32,264 nucleotides of DNA from 66-474 sp050737995 (lineage in GTDB: Bacteria; Pseudomonadota; Gammaproteobacteria; Xanthomonadales; Rhodanobacteraceae). The translations under genes and the position numbers were made by a program. Each line of letters opens with the position of its first letter. Within the stretch, counting starts at the first letter, position 1. Under the pieces are notes generated by a model that saw only the letters and a list, made by a program, of their open reading frames with translations, searched no databases and was not told where the DNA came from. Of this stretch, positions 15,959 to 24,191 are shown piece by piece. The DNA is taken from positions 1 through 32,264 of the forward strand of contig JBOHYR010000010.1 in assembly GCA_050737995.1 (NCBI GenBank). The letters are read 5' to 3'.

Positions 15959-17467
15959 TCAGGCGGCCGCGCAACAGCGTGCGATGAACTGCTCGTGCGT
16001 CGGCATCGCGTCCACGCATGTTGCGATCACGCGCTGCACGCTGTCCATCAGTTGTTTGAGTTCGGCATCCGAAAGCCGGTCCACTGCGGGGTGCCAAGCG
16101 CGCGGCATGATGCGCTGACCGATCATCACTTCCACCCAGCTTGTCAGCGCGAACATTTCCTCGGCGTTGCGATAAAAACGCCCGCTGTCGCGGAACAGGC
16201 GGATGTTGTCGGCAAGCGGCTGCGGGATATCCATGGTGCGGCAGTAATTCCAGAACGGACTGTCGTCGCGCTCGGTGGCGCAGTAGTGCAGGATGATGAA
16301 GTCCCGGATGCGTTCAATCTCGAATGCCGTCTGCGCGTTGTAGCGATCGACCACCGCCGGGCAGAAGTCTCGGTCCGGAAACAACTTGACCAGCCGCGCG
16401 ATGCCCGACTGGATCAGGTAAATATTGGTCGATTCCAATGGTTCCAGAAACCCCGACGCGAGGCCGAGCGCCACCACGTTGTGATCCCAGGTTTTCTTCC
16501 GTTGGCCGGGCGTGAAGCGCAGCAAACGCGGATCGCCTAGAGCGGGAGCGTCCAGGCATTCGAGCAATTTGGCAGCAGCCTCGTCGTCACCGATATGCGC
16601 GCTCGAATAGACGTAACCATTGCCGGTGCGGTGTTGCAGCGGAATCCGCCATGTCCAGCCGGCTTCGCGCGCGGTACAGCGCACGAACGGTGTGAGTGGC
16701 CCGACGTTCTCGCAAGCCACGGTCACCGCGCGATCGCACGGCAGCCAGTGCGACCAGTCCTCGTAGCCCGCGTGCAGCGTCTGCTCGATCAGCAATCCAC
16801 GAAAACCGGAGCAATCGAGAAACAAGTCGCCCTCGATGCGTTCGCCGCCTTCCAGCACCACGGCATCGACGAAACCGTCTTCGCCGCGCAACCGCACGTC
16901 CACGACCTTGCCCTCGGTGCGCCGCACGCCGCGTCGCTCGGCATAGCCGCGCAGATATTTTGCGTAGCGTCCCGCGTCGAAATGGTAGGCGTAGGCGATG
17001 TTCGCCAATGGCGACTCGGGCGGCACGTCCGTGGCCGAAACCATGAACTTGCCGCGCGGCGCAGCGGCCGTGTTCAGCGAATACGCGCCGATATCGGCCG
17101 CCATGCCCCGTTGGTGCGCCTTGATCCAATACTGATGGAACGACAGCATCCCGTAGTCGTGGCCGATCGTACCGAAGCCGTGGTGGTAGCGGTCGCCGAT
17201 GCGTGCCCAGTCCACGAATTCGATACCGTGCTTGAAGGTACCGTTGACGCTACGCACGAACTCGGCTTCGTCGATTTCCAGCAACTGGTTGAACAGTTTG
17301 AGATGTGGCACGGTGGCTTCGCCAACGCCGATGGTGCCGATCTGCTCGGATTCGATCAACCGGATTGACAGCCTTCCGGGGAACACCTTGGCCAGCGCCG
17401 CTGCGGCCATCCAGCCTGCGGTGCCGCCTCCGACGATCACGACGTTGCTGATTGCAGAATCACTCAT
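15959..17467 (-). CDS. Flavin-dependent tryptophan-halogenase-family protein
   Basis: The 502-aa protein starts with the FAD-binding motif GGGTAGWMAA (residues 13-22) and GVGEATVP. It keeps the residues known to matter in PrnA and RebH: a Lys at exactly position 79 (TFKHGIEF), the W-x-W-x-I-P motif at 271-276, and the Glu-containing segment EPLEST at 342-347. It therefore looks capable of flavin-dependent halogenation, using FADH2, oxygen and halide, although the true substrate of such genes next to TonB receptors is unknown. The start at 17467 follows GGGAGCGGTG. It lies between the TonB receptor and the GH144-like gene, downstream of a strong hairpin. No flavin reductase gene is visible in the window. 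Confidence 0.9.
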   Translation of the reverse strand: MSDSAISNVVIVGGGTAGWMAAAALAKVFPGRLSIRLIESEQIGTIGVGEATVPHLKLFNQLLEIDEAEFVRSVNGTFKHGIEFVDWARIGDRYHHGFGTIGHDYGMLSFHQYWIKAHQRGMAADIGAYSLNTAAAPRGKFMVSATDVPPESPLANIAYAYHFDAGRYAKYLRGYAERRGVRRTEGKVVDVRLRGEDGFVDAVVLEGGERIEGDLFLDCSGFRGLLIEQTLHAGYEDWSHWLPCDRAVTVACENVGPLTPFVRCTAREAGWTWRIPLQHRTGNGYVYSSAHIGDDEAAAKLLECLDAPALGDPRLLRFTPGQRKKTWDHNVVALGLASGFLEPLESTNIYLIQSGIARLVKLFPDRDFCPAVVDRYNAQTAFEIERIRDFIILHYCATERDDSPFWNYCRTMDIPQPLADNIRLFRDSGRFYRNAEEMFALTSWVEVMIGQRIMPRAWHPAVDRLSDAELKQLMDSVQRVIATCVDAMPTHEQFIARCCAAA

Positions 17468-17492
17468 CACCGCTCCCGGGCCCTTGCACAAG

Positions 17493-17517
17493 GCAAAGCC
17501 CGCTTGGCGGGCTTTGC
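17493..17517 (-). terminator. Perfect hairpin between TonB receptor and halogenase-like genes
   Basis: GCAAAGCCCGC at 17493-17503 and GCGGGCTTTGC at 17507-17517 form a perfect 11-bp stem with a 3-base loop. In the direction of the operon it is not followed by a T-run, so full intrinsic termination is doubtful. It sits 26 bases before the halogenase-like start and could partly stop transcription or stabilise the receptor mRNA after processing. Confidence 0.6.
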
Positions 17518-17583
17518 GGGGGAACACCACTTTGCGTCACGGCTTCAGGCCAAGGGTTCCCGGTCACCAAGACCAAATCCCGT

Positions 17584-20500
17584 TCACCACCTCACGCCCA
17601 TCGTGAACTTGAGGGTGCGCGGGATGCCGGTGATCTGGCCGGTGGTGTTGTAAACGACATCGGGATCGTATACGCCGTTGGAGCCCCAGTTCTGGATGGT
17701 GTCCACGTAGTTCTTGTAATTGAACGCGTTGAGGATATCCAGGCGCAGGTACCAGACTGTGTCGCCGGCAATCCGGATGTTCTTGATCGCGGCAAAGTCG
17801 ATGTCGCGATAACCGAATATCGGCCCTCCAATGAGAAAACGCTTGCCCCCGCCGGGTACCGCCGCGACGGGGAGGCAGGTACTGCCATTGGCATATGTCG
17901 CACCGTAGCAGGCAACGGCATTGACCGGAGTCGGGGTGGCCAGGGTCAGTTTGGTCGAAAGCGTGATGCCCCACGGCCCGTCGATCACGCCCGTGGCGAC
18001 GAGGCGGTGCTTGGGGGCGATATCCGAGGTGATGAACGGATAGTCCTGGATGGTGGCCTCGTCGAACCCGTAACCTCCGTAGTTGAGGATGTCGCGGTTC
18101 TGGTCCGCGTTGGTGTAGGTGTAGGCCACCGTGACGCCCCAGCCGGATTCCCTGGTGTAGGGCTTTTCCAGCGACAGCAGCACTTGGGTACTGCGCGTCT
18201 CGACGCCGTTGTTGCCGAGAATCAGGTTGCCGAATCCCGGCACCGGATCGCCCCAGGGCTGGCTGGTGTTCATCCAAAACGCCCCGCTGGGGTAGCGATT
18301 GCCCAAGGTGAAGATGAAGCCGTTGTAGCTGTTGACACGCGCGATAGCGGCGCTGGTGTTCCACTCGCCGACGGTGTTGCGCATGCCGATACTGAATTGA
18401 TCCGAATAGGGCACCTTCAGATCGTTGTTGATCATGTCGACTTCCTTGCCGGCGTTGGTGGTTTGCACCAGCGCTTGCAAGTTGGCGATATTCAGATAGC
18501 TCGGATCCCAGGGCACACAGGGTTGGCCCGTGCAGGCTTGAGTTGCGGTGCTGAAGTAGTAGGTCGGATTGGAAAGCGCGACATTGGTTTGCTCCAGCTG
18601 CAGGTACTGGTAAAGGTTCCTGTCGTAGGAGCGCCCGGCGCCGCCGAAGATCACGTGCTTGGCATCGCCATTGATGTCGTACGAGAAGCCCAGCCTAGGT
18701 TGCCACTCGCCCTTGTAGGCGCTGCGGTTGTGGCCGTTGCTGATGTAGTCGTTGATGTTGATGCCACCCAGCGCCAACGCTTGTGCGTAAGTCTGTCCCG
18801 CAGGGGCGTCCGGATTCGTATTGGGGCCGTTCAACGCCGCCACGATGTTGGCCGGCGTCACCCAGTTGAGGTAAGACGGATTGCTGTCGATGTCCCAGCG
18901 CACGCCGAGGTTCAGTGTCAGGTGGTCGTTGATTGCCCAGTCGTCCTGGACATAGGCGCCGAACTGCTTGTCCTTGGAGGTGGCGACGGGGCTGTACCCC
19001 ACCGTCGGGGATGGGAACTGGATCTTGTATGGCGTGCTGGCCGTGCCGGACGGAGTTCCGGGTGGACAGTTCGGACTGGTGCTGTCCGCAGGACAGACGT
19101 TGTAAAAAGCCTGCGCGGTATTGAAGCCCGCATTCTGCGCGGTCAGCGTGATCTCCTTGTACTCGACTCCCATCTTGACGGTGTGGTCGCCTCCCAGCCA
19201 GTGGAAATCGTTGAAGGTCAGATCGTCCTTGAAGCCGGGGCCCTTCTGCCCCTTGTTCTGAGTCGCCAGCGGACTGGGGGCGCCGGTTTGCAGAATCGTT
19301 GCATTGTTGTTGGGTCCGTAGGTATAAACCTGACCGATGCCGTCCGTAATCGGCTCGGGCGTGTAGAACGCGTTTTCATAGGTGAACTGCAATTCGTTGA
19401 ACCATGCGTCCGCACTGTGTTGCCAGTCCAGTACGTAGCGCTTGTCGGTGTTTTTGGTCTGGAGGCCGTTGGATGCCGCCGTGACACCGCCGATATTGCT
19501 TTCCGCGTTCTCGTTGCGTATCTGCGCGCGAAACTCGAGGCGGTCACGATCGGTGATCTCCCAGTCGATATCGCCGAAAAAGAGGTTTTCGAAGAAGGGA
19601 TTATCCGCCGTTCCGAGTTGTGCCTGCGCGTCCGCCGGCAACAGGTCGGTGGTGTCGGCCACCCCGGGCACTACCGTGGTAGGCGTATCAAAGCGCTTGA
19701 CGGAATTGGTGATGAAAAAGTGCATCTTGTCCGGAATGATCGGGCCACCCAGAGCGAAGCCGTATTCTTTTTCCACCGACTGGGTCTTCGTTCCGGAAGC
19801 TTTTTCCGCCGGCGTCATGTCGCGGTAGTCGGTGCCGGTGTAATCGCCGAACACTTCGCCATGGAACTGGTTGGTGCCGTATTTGGTCACCGCGGTCACG
19901 GCGGCACTGGAAACTTGGGCGTACTCTGCCTTGTAGTTTGAAGTAATGACTTTGTACTGGCCGATCGCGAGCTGCGGGAAGGGGTTGCCTTGGCTGAAGA
20001 ATTGCCCGGTCGGGCCGCCGTAAATGTCGTTTTTCTGACCTACCCCGTCGATGTAGATATTGGTGGCGTCGTAGTTCTGCGCCCCGCCTTTCAAGAACGT
20101 GTGCCCCTGCGAATCGACGCTGAATACCATGCCGGGCACGGTGTCGGCGAATTCGAGGAAGTTGCGCGAAACCTGCGGCAGCGTCTCGATCTGGTGCAGC
20201 GAGACCGTCTGGCCGACCTCGGAATTTTTTGTATCCAGCAGCGCCGTGCCAACCACCTGCACGGCCTGCAACTTCTCGGGCGGCGCGTTGCCGGAAGGCG
20301 CAGCCGCGGCCTGCCTGGAAAGATCGAGGGTCGAGGTCGCTGCGACCGACAGGGTCACGGTCTGCGCGGTGCCGGGGCCGGCATCGACGCGGTAGGTGCC
20401 GGGCGGCAGGCCCACCAGGACATAGCTGCCGCTTGCCGACGCCTTGGTGACACGCACCGCGCCCGTGGCGATGTTGCGCGCGGTGACCTGCGCATTCGGA

Positions 20501-20631
20501 GGCGCCGTGCCGCGCAGGTTGGCGTTGGCCGTCTGCGCCCAGACCATCGTGGGCAACGCCAGGGTCGAGGCGACCCCGCTCGTGATCAGCGCCGCCAGCA
20601 ATTTTTTCCGCAACTTGATTTGGCGTTTCAT
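17584..20631 (-). CDS. TonB-dependent outer-membrane receptor, Oar-like
   Basis: A 1015-aa protein. It has a long signal peptide (MKRQIKLRKKLLAALITSGVA..., cut near VWAQ), then a carboxypeptidase-regulatory-like beta-sandwich domain at about residues 35-105 (NAQVTARNIATGAVRVTKASASGSY), a TonB-box-like LQAVQVVG, a plug domain near 130-240 (ETLPQVSRNFLEFADTVPG, YIDGVGQKND), and a large beta barrel ending in FTMGVRW. The layout matches Oar-type receptors that import large or bulky ligands using TonB energy. With GH144-like, GH1 and ABC genes around it, it probably takes up glucan; no SusD partner is present. AGGAGAGGGAT lies just before the ATG, a very strong ribosome site. The gene follows lacI by 28 bases. 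Confidence 0.92.
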   Translation of the reverse strand: MKRQIKLRKKLLAALITSGVASTLALPTMVWAQTANANLRGTAPPNAQVTARNIATGAVRVTKASASGSYVLVGLPPGTYRVDAGPGTAQTVTLSVAATSTLDLSRQAAAAPSGNAPPEKLQAVQVVGTALLDTKNSEVGQTVSLHQIETLPQVSRNFLEFADTVPGMVFSVDSQGHTFLKGGAQNYDATNIYIDGVGQKNDIYGGPTGQFFSQGNPFPQLAIGQYKVITSNYKAEYAQVSSAAVTAVTKYGTNQFHGEVFGDYTGTDYRDMTPAEKASGTKTQSVEKEYGFALGGPIIPDKMHFFITNSVKRFDTPTTVVPGVADTTDLLPADAQAQLGTADNPFFENLFFGDIDWEITDRDRLEFRAQIRNENAESNIGGVTAASNGLQTKNTDKRYVLDWQHSADAWFNELQFTYENAFYTPEPITDGIGQVYTYGPNNNATILQTGAPSPLATQNKGQKGPGFKDDLTFNDFHWLGGDHTVKMGVEYKEITLTAQNAGFNTAQAFYNVCPADSTSPNCPPGTPSGTASTPYKIQFPSPTVGYSPVATSKDKQFGAYVQDDWAINDHLTLNLGVRWDIDSNPSYLNWVTPANIVAALNGPNTNPDAPAGQTYAQALALGGININDYISNGHNRSAYKGEWQPRLGFSYDINGDAKHVIFGGAGRSYDRNLYQYLQLEQTNVALSNPTYYFSTATQACTGQPCVPWDPSYLNIANLQALVQTTNAGKEVDMINNDLKVPYSDQFSIGMRNTVGEWNTSAAIARVNSYNGFIFTLGNRYPSGAFWMNTSQPWGDPVPGFGNLILGNNGVETRSTQVLLSLEKPYTRESGWGVTVAYTYTNADQNRDILNYGGYGFDEATIQDYPFITSDIAPKHRLVATGVIDGPWGITLSTKLTLATPTPVNAVACYGATYANGSTCLPVAAVPGGGKRFLIGGPIFGYRDIDFAAIKNIRIAGDTVWYLRLDILNAFNYKNYVDTIQNWGSNGVYDPDVVYNTTGQITGIPRTLKFTMGVRW

Positions 20632-20659
20632 ATCCCTCTCCTGCGCGCATTGGGATGAA

Positions 20660-21703
20660 TCAGATGTGTGTGTGAAGCTCCTGCCGCGTCATGTCGTCGC
20701 CCGCCGTGTCAGTCCGCGACCCGCACGAGGCGCGCACCACCACGTCGCAAGCCATGGTCGTTACGTCCGCTTCCGGCGTGTCCTGCGTTTGCATCTGTGT
20801 TACCAGCCGCTCCAGCGCTGCATGCCCGAGCTGGGCGATTTGTACCCGAACGGTTGTCAAGGGCGGGTGCATGTAACGGGAAATCGGGATGTCGTCGAAA
20901 CCCGTCAGAGCGATTTCGTCGGGAACCCGCAAACCGGCCTCGTTGAAGGCCGACAGGCAACCAATGGCCATCATGTCGTTGGCGGCGAAGACCGCCTCGG
21001 GGCGCTTGCGCGTGGACAACAACTCCCGTCCAGCGCGGTTTCCGGAATCCTCGCTGTAATCGCCTTGCAGGAAACGCACGGTCACGCCGCGCCTGGTGGC
21101 GACTGTTTCCTCGAAACCGCGGCGGCGTTCACGCGCATCGTGGTTGGTTTCCGGACCGCCGATGAATGCCAGATCGCAGTAGCCGCGCGCGAGCAGGTGT
21201 TCGGTCATCGCGCAAGCGCCGCCGTAATTGTCGATGTTGACATGCGCACAACGCCGTTCTCGCGGGGCGCTGTCCAGCAGGACCGCCGGCAGGGAGTCCG
21301 CCAGATGCTTGCGCAGGAAGCCGGCGTCCACGTGCGGCGACATGATCAGCAGCCCATCCACCCGACCTTGCATGGCGTGTAATGCCGCAGCGGTTTCGTT
21401 GGAATCGCCGTGCGTACTGGATACCAGCAGATGCAAGCCACGCGCGCGTGCCGCCAGATCGATTCCGCGGATCAACTCTGAAAAGAATTCGCCGAACAGG
21501 TCAGGCAACAGTGCGCCGACCGCATGGGTGCGCCGCGTGACTAGGCTGCGCGCCGCACCGAGCGGCACGTAACGCAGGCGCGCGGCAACTCGTTCGATAC
21601 GCGTGCGCGTGCCGGGAGTGACGCTGGTGCTGCCATTCAAGGCGCGTGACACGGTAGCCACCGAAACCTTTGCCTCCCTGGCGACGTCTTTGATCGTCAC
21701 CAC
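20660..21703 (-). CDS. LacI-family transcriptional regulator of the glucan locus
   Basis: The 347-aa protein starts with the classical LacI helix-turn-helix TIKDVAREAKVSVATVSRALNGS and hinge region RYVPLGAARSLVTRRT. It continues with the periplasmic-binding-protein-like ligand domain (VGALLPDLFGEFFSELIRGID, LLVSSTHGDS, GGPETNHDARERRRGF, AVFAANDMMAIG, ALTGFDDIPISRYMHPPLTTV). The start is GTG 21703, or the adjacent GTG 21700, with GGGGAG upstream. It is the first gene of the leftward operon. Its own promoter carries a palindrome matching one before the GH1 gene, so it probably represses itself, the operon, GH1 and perhaps malK until a sugar inducer binds. The ligand is not determinable. Confidence 0.93.
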   Translation of the reverse strand: MVTIKDVAREAKVSVATVSRALNGSTSVTPGTRTRIERVAARLRYVPLGAARSLVTRRTHAVGALLPDLFGEFFSELIRGIDLAARARGLHLLVSSTHGDSNETAAALHAMQGRVDGLLIMSPHVDAGFLRKHLADSLPAVLLDSAPRERRCAHVNIDNYGGACAMTEHLLARGYCDLAFIGGPETNHDARERRRGFEETVATRRGVTVRFLQGDYSEDSGNRAGRELLSTRKRPEAVFAANDMMAIGCLSAFNEAGLRVPDEIALTGFDDIPISRYMHPPLTTVRVQIAQLGHAALERLVTQMQTQDTPEADVTTMACDVVVRASCGSRTDTAGDDMTRQELHTHI

Positions 21704-21768
21704 TTCGCGGCTCCCCTTGGCCAGGATTTCGACGGATGCACCCAGTTCCGGTGCACCGGTTCACAGCC

Positions 21769-21797
21769 AATGTAAACGTTTTCATACAGGAATGCAA
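21769..21797 (-). promoter_or_regulatory. Promoter and LacI-type operator of the glucan operon
   Basis: On the minus strand TTGCAT (21792-21797), a 17-base spacer and TACATT (21769-21774) form a candidate sigma-70 promoter for lacI and the genes after it. The palindrome TGAAAACGTTTACA (21771-21784, minus strand) covers the spacer end and the -10 box, the position expected of a repressor site. A one-base variant lies before the GH1 gene at 9773-9786. Confidence 0.65.
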
Positions 21798-21860
21798 AAC
21801 CCCGGTTAGGGCTGCACGAACAAGGCGGGGCGAGGCAATACGCTGTCGATGAGGGGAGTT

Positions 21861-23039
21861 TCAGGCGCGGGAGCGCTGTTCCAGCATCGCCACGGCGGGC
21901 AGGGTCTTGCCCTCGAGAAATTCGAGGAATGCCCCGCCGCCAGTCGAGATATAGGAAATCCTGTCGGCGATGCCGTACTTGTCGACCGCGGCGAGGGTGT
22001 CGCCGCCTCCCGCGATCGAGAAGGCTTTCGAATCCGCGATCGCGCGGGCCAGCGTTTCGGTGCCGCGGCCGAAGGCATCGAATTCGAATACCCCGACCGG
22101 CCCGTTCCACACCACCGTGCCGGCTTTCGCCACCAGCGCCGCGTAACGCTCTGCGGTATCGGGACCGATGTCGAGGATCATCTCGTCATCGCCGACTTTA
22201 TTGACCGGCTTGACCGTGGCCTTTGCATCCGCCGAAAAGGCCGTCGCGACCACCACGTCGGTCGGGATCGGCACGTCGGCGCCGCGCGCCGAAGCCGCCG
22301 CGACGACCTTGCGCGCGGCGTCCATCAGGTCAGTTTCGGCCAGCGACTTGCCGATGTTGTGGCCAGTTGCTGCGATGAAGGTGTTGGCGATGCCGCCACC
22401 CACGATGAACTGGTCGACCCGCTGCACCAGGTTCTGCAACAGCTCCAGTTTGGTCGAGACCTTGGAACCCGCGACGATCGCCATCAGCGGACGTGCCGGA
22501 TTTTCAAGCGCCTCGCCCAGCGCATCGAGTTCTCCGGCAAGCAACGGCCCCGCGCATGCGACCTTGGCGAACTTCGCGACGCCGTGGGTCGAAGCCTGCG
22601 CGCGATGCGCGGTACCGAAGGCATCCATCACGAACACGTCGCACAGCGCGGCATATTTCCTCGCGAGCGCTTCGTCGTCTTTTTTCTCACCGACGTTCAT
22701 CCGACAGTTCTCCAGCAGCACCACTTGGCCGGGTTCTGCGGAGACGCCGTCGAGGTAATCACGCTCGAGTCGTACCTCAGTGTCGAGTTGGTCCGACAAC
22801 CATTTCGCCACCGGTTTGAGGGATTGGCTTTCCTCGAACTCGCCTTCCCTGGGCCGACCCAGGTGCGCCATTACCAGCACCGCCGCCCCGGCCTCGCGCG
22901 CGGCGCGAAGCGTCGGCAGCGCGGCGTCGAGGCGCACGGTCGACGTGATCCGGCCATCATCGATCGGCACGTTCAGGTCTTCGCGGATCAGTACGCGCTT
23001 GCCGGCGAGGTCGAGGTCGGTCATGCGGACAAAGCTCAT
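21861..23039 (-). CDS. pgk: Phosphoglycerate kinase
   Basis: The 392-aa protein is alignable end to end with E. coli Pgk as I recall it. It shares MTDLDLAGKRVLIREDLNVP near the start, MAHLGRPREGE, GEKKDDE, YAALCDVFVMDAFGTAHRAQASTHG, GPLLAGELDALG, SKVSTKLELLQNL, QFIVGGGIANTFIAA, GPVGVFEF, and the closing SYISTGGGAFLEFLEGKTLPAVAMLE with the nucleotide-binding glycines. It interconverts 1,3-bisphosphoglycerate and 3-phosphoglycerate with ATP formation in glycolysis and gluconeogenesis. No other glycolytic genes are adjacent, although pckG, a gluconeogenic gene, is 1.2 kb away. The start MSFVRMTD is fixed by homology. A 90-bp inverted-repeat element lies upstream. Confidence 0.97.
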   Translation of the reverse strand: MSFVRMTDLDLAGKRVLIREDLNVPIDDGRITSTVRLDAALPTLRAAREAGAAVLVMAHLGRPREGEFEESQSLKPVAKWLSDQLDTEVRLERDYLDGVSAEPGQVVLLENCRMNVGEKKDDEALARKYAALCDVFVMDAFGTAHRAQASTHGVAKFAKVACAGPLLAGELDALGEALENPARPLMAIVAGSKVSTKLELLQNLVQRVDQFIVGGGIANTFIAATGHNIGKSLAETDLMDAARKVVAAASARGADVPIPTDVVVATAFSADAKATVKPVNKVGDDEMILDIGPDTAERYAALVAKAGTVVWNGPVGVFEFDAFGRGTETLARAIADSKAFSIAGGGDTLAAVDKYGIADRISYISTGGGAFLEFLEGKTLPAVAMLEQRSRA

Positions 23040-23106
23040 GATGTTTTCCAGTTCCTGATTGGTCTCGACTCTCAGCCGGATTGCGCAGAGGATTCGAAAT
23101 CCATTA

Positions 23107-23196
23107 GTCATCCAGGGGCCACAGCCAGATCTTCCGGCGAGTCGAAGCAGGATTCCGGGTTCCACCCGCAAGATGTGCGGGTGGCCCCAGAATGAC
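23107..23196. repeat. 90-bp extragenic element with 16-bp inverted ends
   Basis: The ends GTCATCCAGGGGCCAC (23107-23122) and GTGGCCCCAGAATGAC (23181-23196) are inverted repeats matching at 14 of 16 positions. Inside, CCACCCGCA (23162-23170) and TGCGGGTGG (23176-23184) form a perfect 9-bp hairpin that partly shares the right end. The element lies between the divergent pgk and maiA genes and looks like a REP-type or MITE-like repeat. Confidence 0.6.
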
Positions 23197-23332
23197 TGGT
23201 TTGAGTATTGCGGCTGATATCGAGGGTAATTCGATTTTAGCCAAGTGCGACGCAAAACCCGCATTGTCGGCGCTGCGCCGTCGGTATGCAATTGCGTTAC
23301 GCTGGCAGCTTTCGAGCACTACGGGAGACGAT

Positions 23333-24007
23333 GTGGCGAACACGCGAACCTTGTACAGCTACTGGCGATCCAGCGCGGCATATCGCGTTCGCATCGCGTT
23401 GAACCTGAAAGGCATGGATTACGCAATCGCGCCCGTGCACCTCGTGCGCGACGGTGGCGAACAGCATCATGGCGATTACCGTGCGCTCAATCCGCTGCAA
23501 CTGGTGCCGACCCTGGTCGATGGCGCCAATGTCGTCCGCGAGTCGCTCGCGATCATCGAGTATCTGGAAGAGGCCTATCCCGACACGCCGCGTCTGCTGC
23601 CGCGCGCCGCGCAGGCCTGCGCGCGGGTGCGCGCACTGGCGCAGATGGTCGTCTGCGACATCCATCCGCTCGGCAACTTGCGCGTGTTGCAGTATCTGCA
23701 GCGCGTGCTCGGCGTGAACGACGAACAGAAGCTTGCATGGTCGCAGCACTGGATCGAGGTCGGTTTCGATGCGATCGAGGCAGTGCTCGCCGGCGGCGAT
23801 CACACCGGCACGTTCTGCGAAGGCGACACTCCCACGTTGGCCGATTGCTGTCTGGTCCCGCAGGTCTACAACGCCCGGCGCTTCGAGGTGTCGCTGTCGC
23901 GTTATCCGACCATCGAGGCAATCGATGCAACCTGCCGTAAACTGGACGCGTTCCGGCGCGCCTTGCCGGAGGCGCAGGCGGATGCGCCTGTCGAAAGCGT
24001 TGGTTAG
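23333..24007 (+). CDS. maiA: Maleylacetoacetate isomerase (zeta-class glutathione transferase)
   Basis: The 224-aa protein begins (GTG) ANTRTLYSYWRSSAAYRVRIALNLKG. The SS pair at residues 13-14 in this motif is the glutathione-activating signature of zeta-class transferases. It continues with the thioredoxin-like domain (NPLQLVPTLVDG, VRESLAIIEYLEEAYP) and the helical domain (ADCCLVPQVYNARRFEV). It converts maleylacetoacetate to fumarylacetoacetate in tyrosine breakdown, using glutathione. GGGAG stands 5 bases before the GTG, and the family N-terminus supports this start over upstream ATGs. Other tyrosine pathway genes (hmgA, fahA) are not next to it. It could also handle maleylpyruvate, since these enzymes overlap. 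Confidence 0.9.
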   Translation: MANTRTLYSYWRSSAAYRVRIALNLKGMDYAIAPVHLVRDGGEQHHGDYRALNPLQLVPTLVDGANVVRESLAIIEYLEEAYPDTPRLLPRAAQACARVRALAQMVVCDIHPLGNLRVLQYLQRVLGVNDEQKLAWSQHWIEVGFDAIEAVLAGGDHTGTFCEGDTPTLADCCLVPQVYNARRFEVSLSRYPTIEAIDATCRKLDAFRRALPEAQADAPVESVG

Positions 24008-24133
24008 TCAGCGCTGGGTTTGCTGTGACACACACGTGCCCCGGCGCTTCGCGCGACAGCGTCCCCACGCCGCTGCATCGTGACCCTTTTCCTGCGGAGA
24101 CGGTGGGTAGTGCCGGATGCTGCCGCTTCTCTT

Positions 24134-24154
24134 CCCCCTTCCGACGGAAGGGGG
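24134..24154. terminator. Strong GC hairpin between convergent maiA and pckG
   Basis: CCCCCTTCCG (24134-24143) and CGGAAGGGGG (24145-24154) are perfect inverted repeats. They lie between the ends of two convergent genes, where a bidirectional stop would be useful. No T-run follows closely; TTTT appears about 15 bases later on the plus strand. The sequence also resembles common GGGGGAT/ATCCCCC extragenic repeats. Confidence 0.45.
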
Positions 24155-24191
24155 ATCGAGGGGGATGGCTTTTCGCTCCGGGTGACAGTTT

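Noticed and set aside
17452..19941. 829-codon plus-strand ORF
   Set aside because: It lies opposite the TonB receptor, whose signal peptide, plug and barrel features are clear. The plus-strand product has Val/Gly/Arg-rich shadow composition and no recognisable domain.
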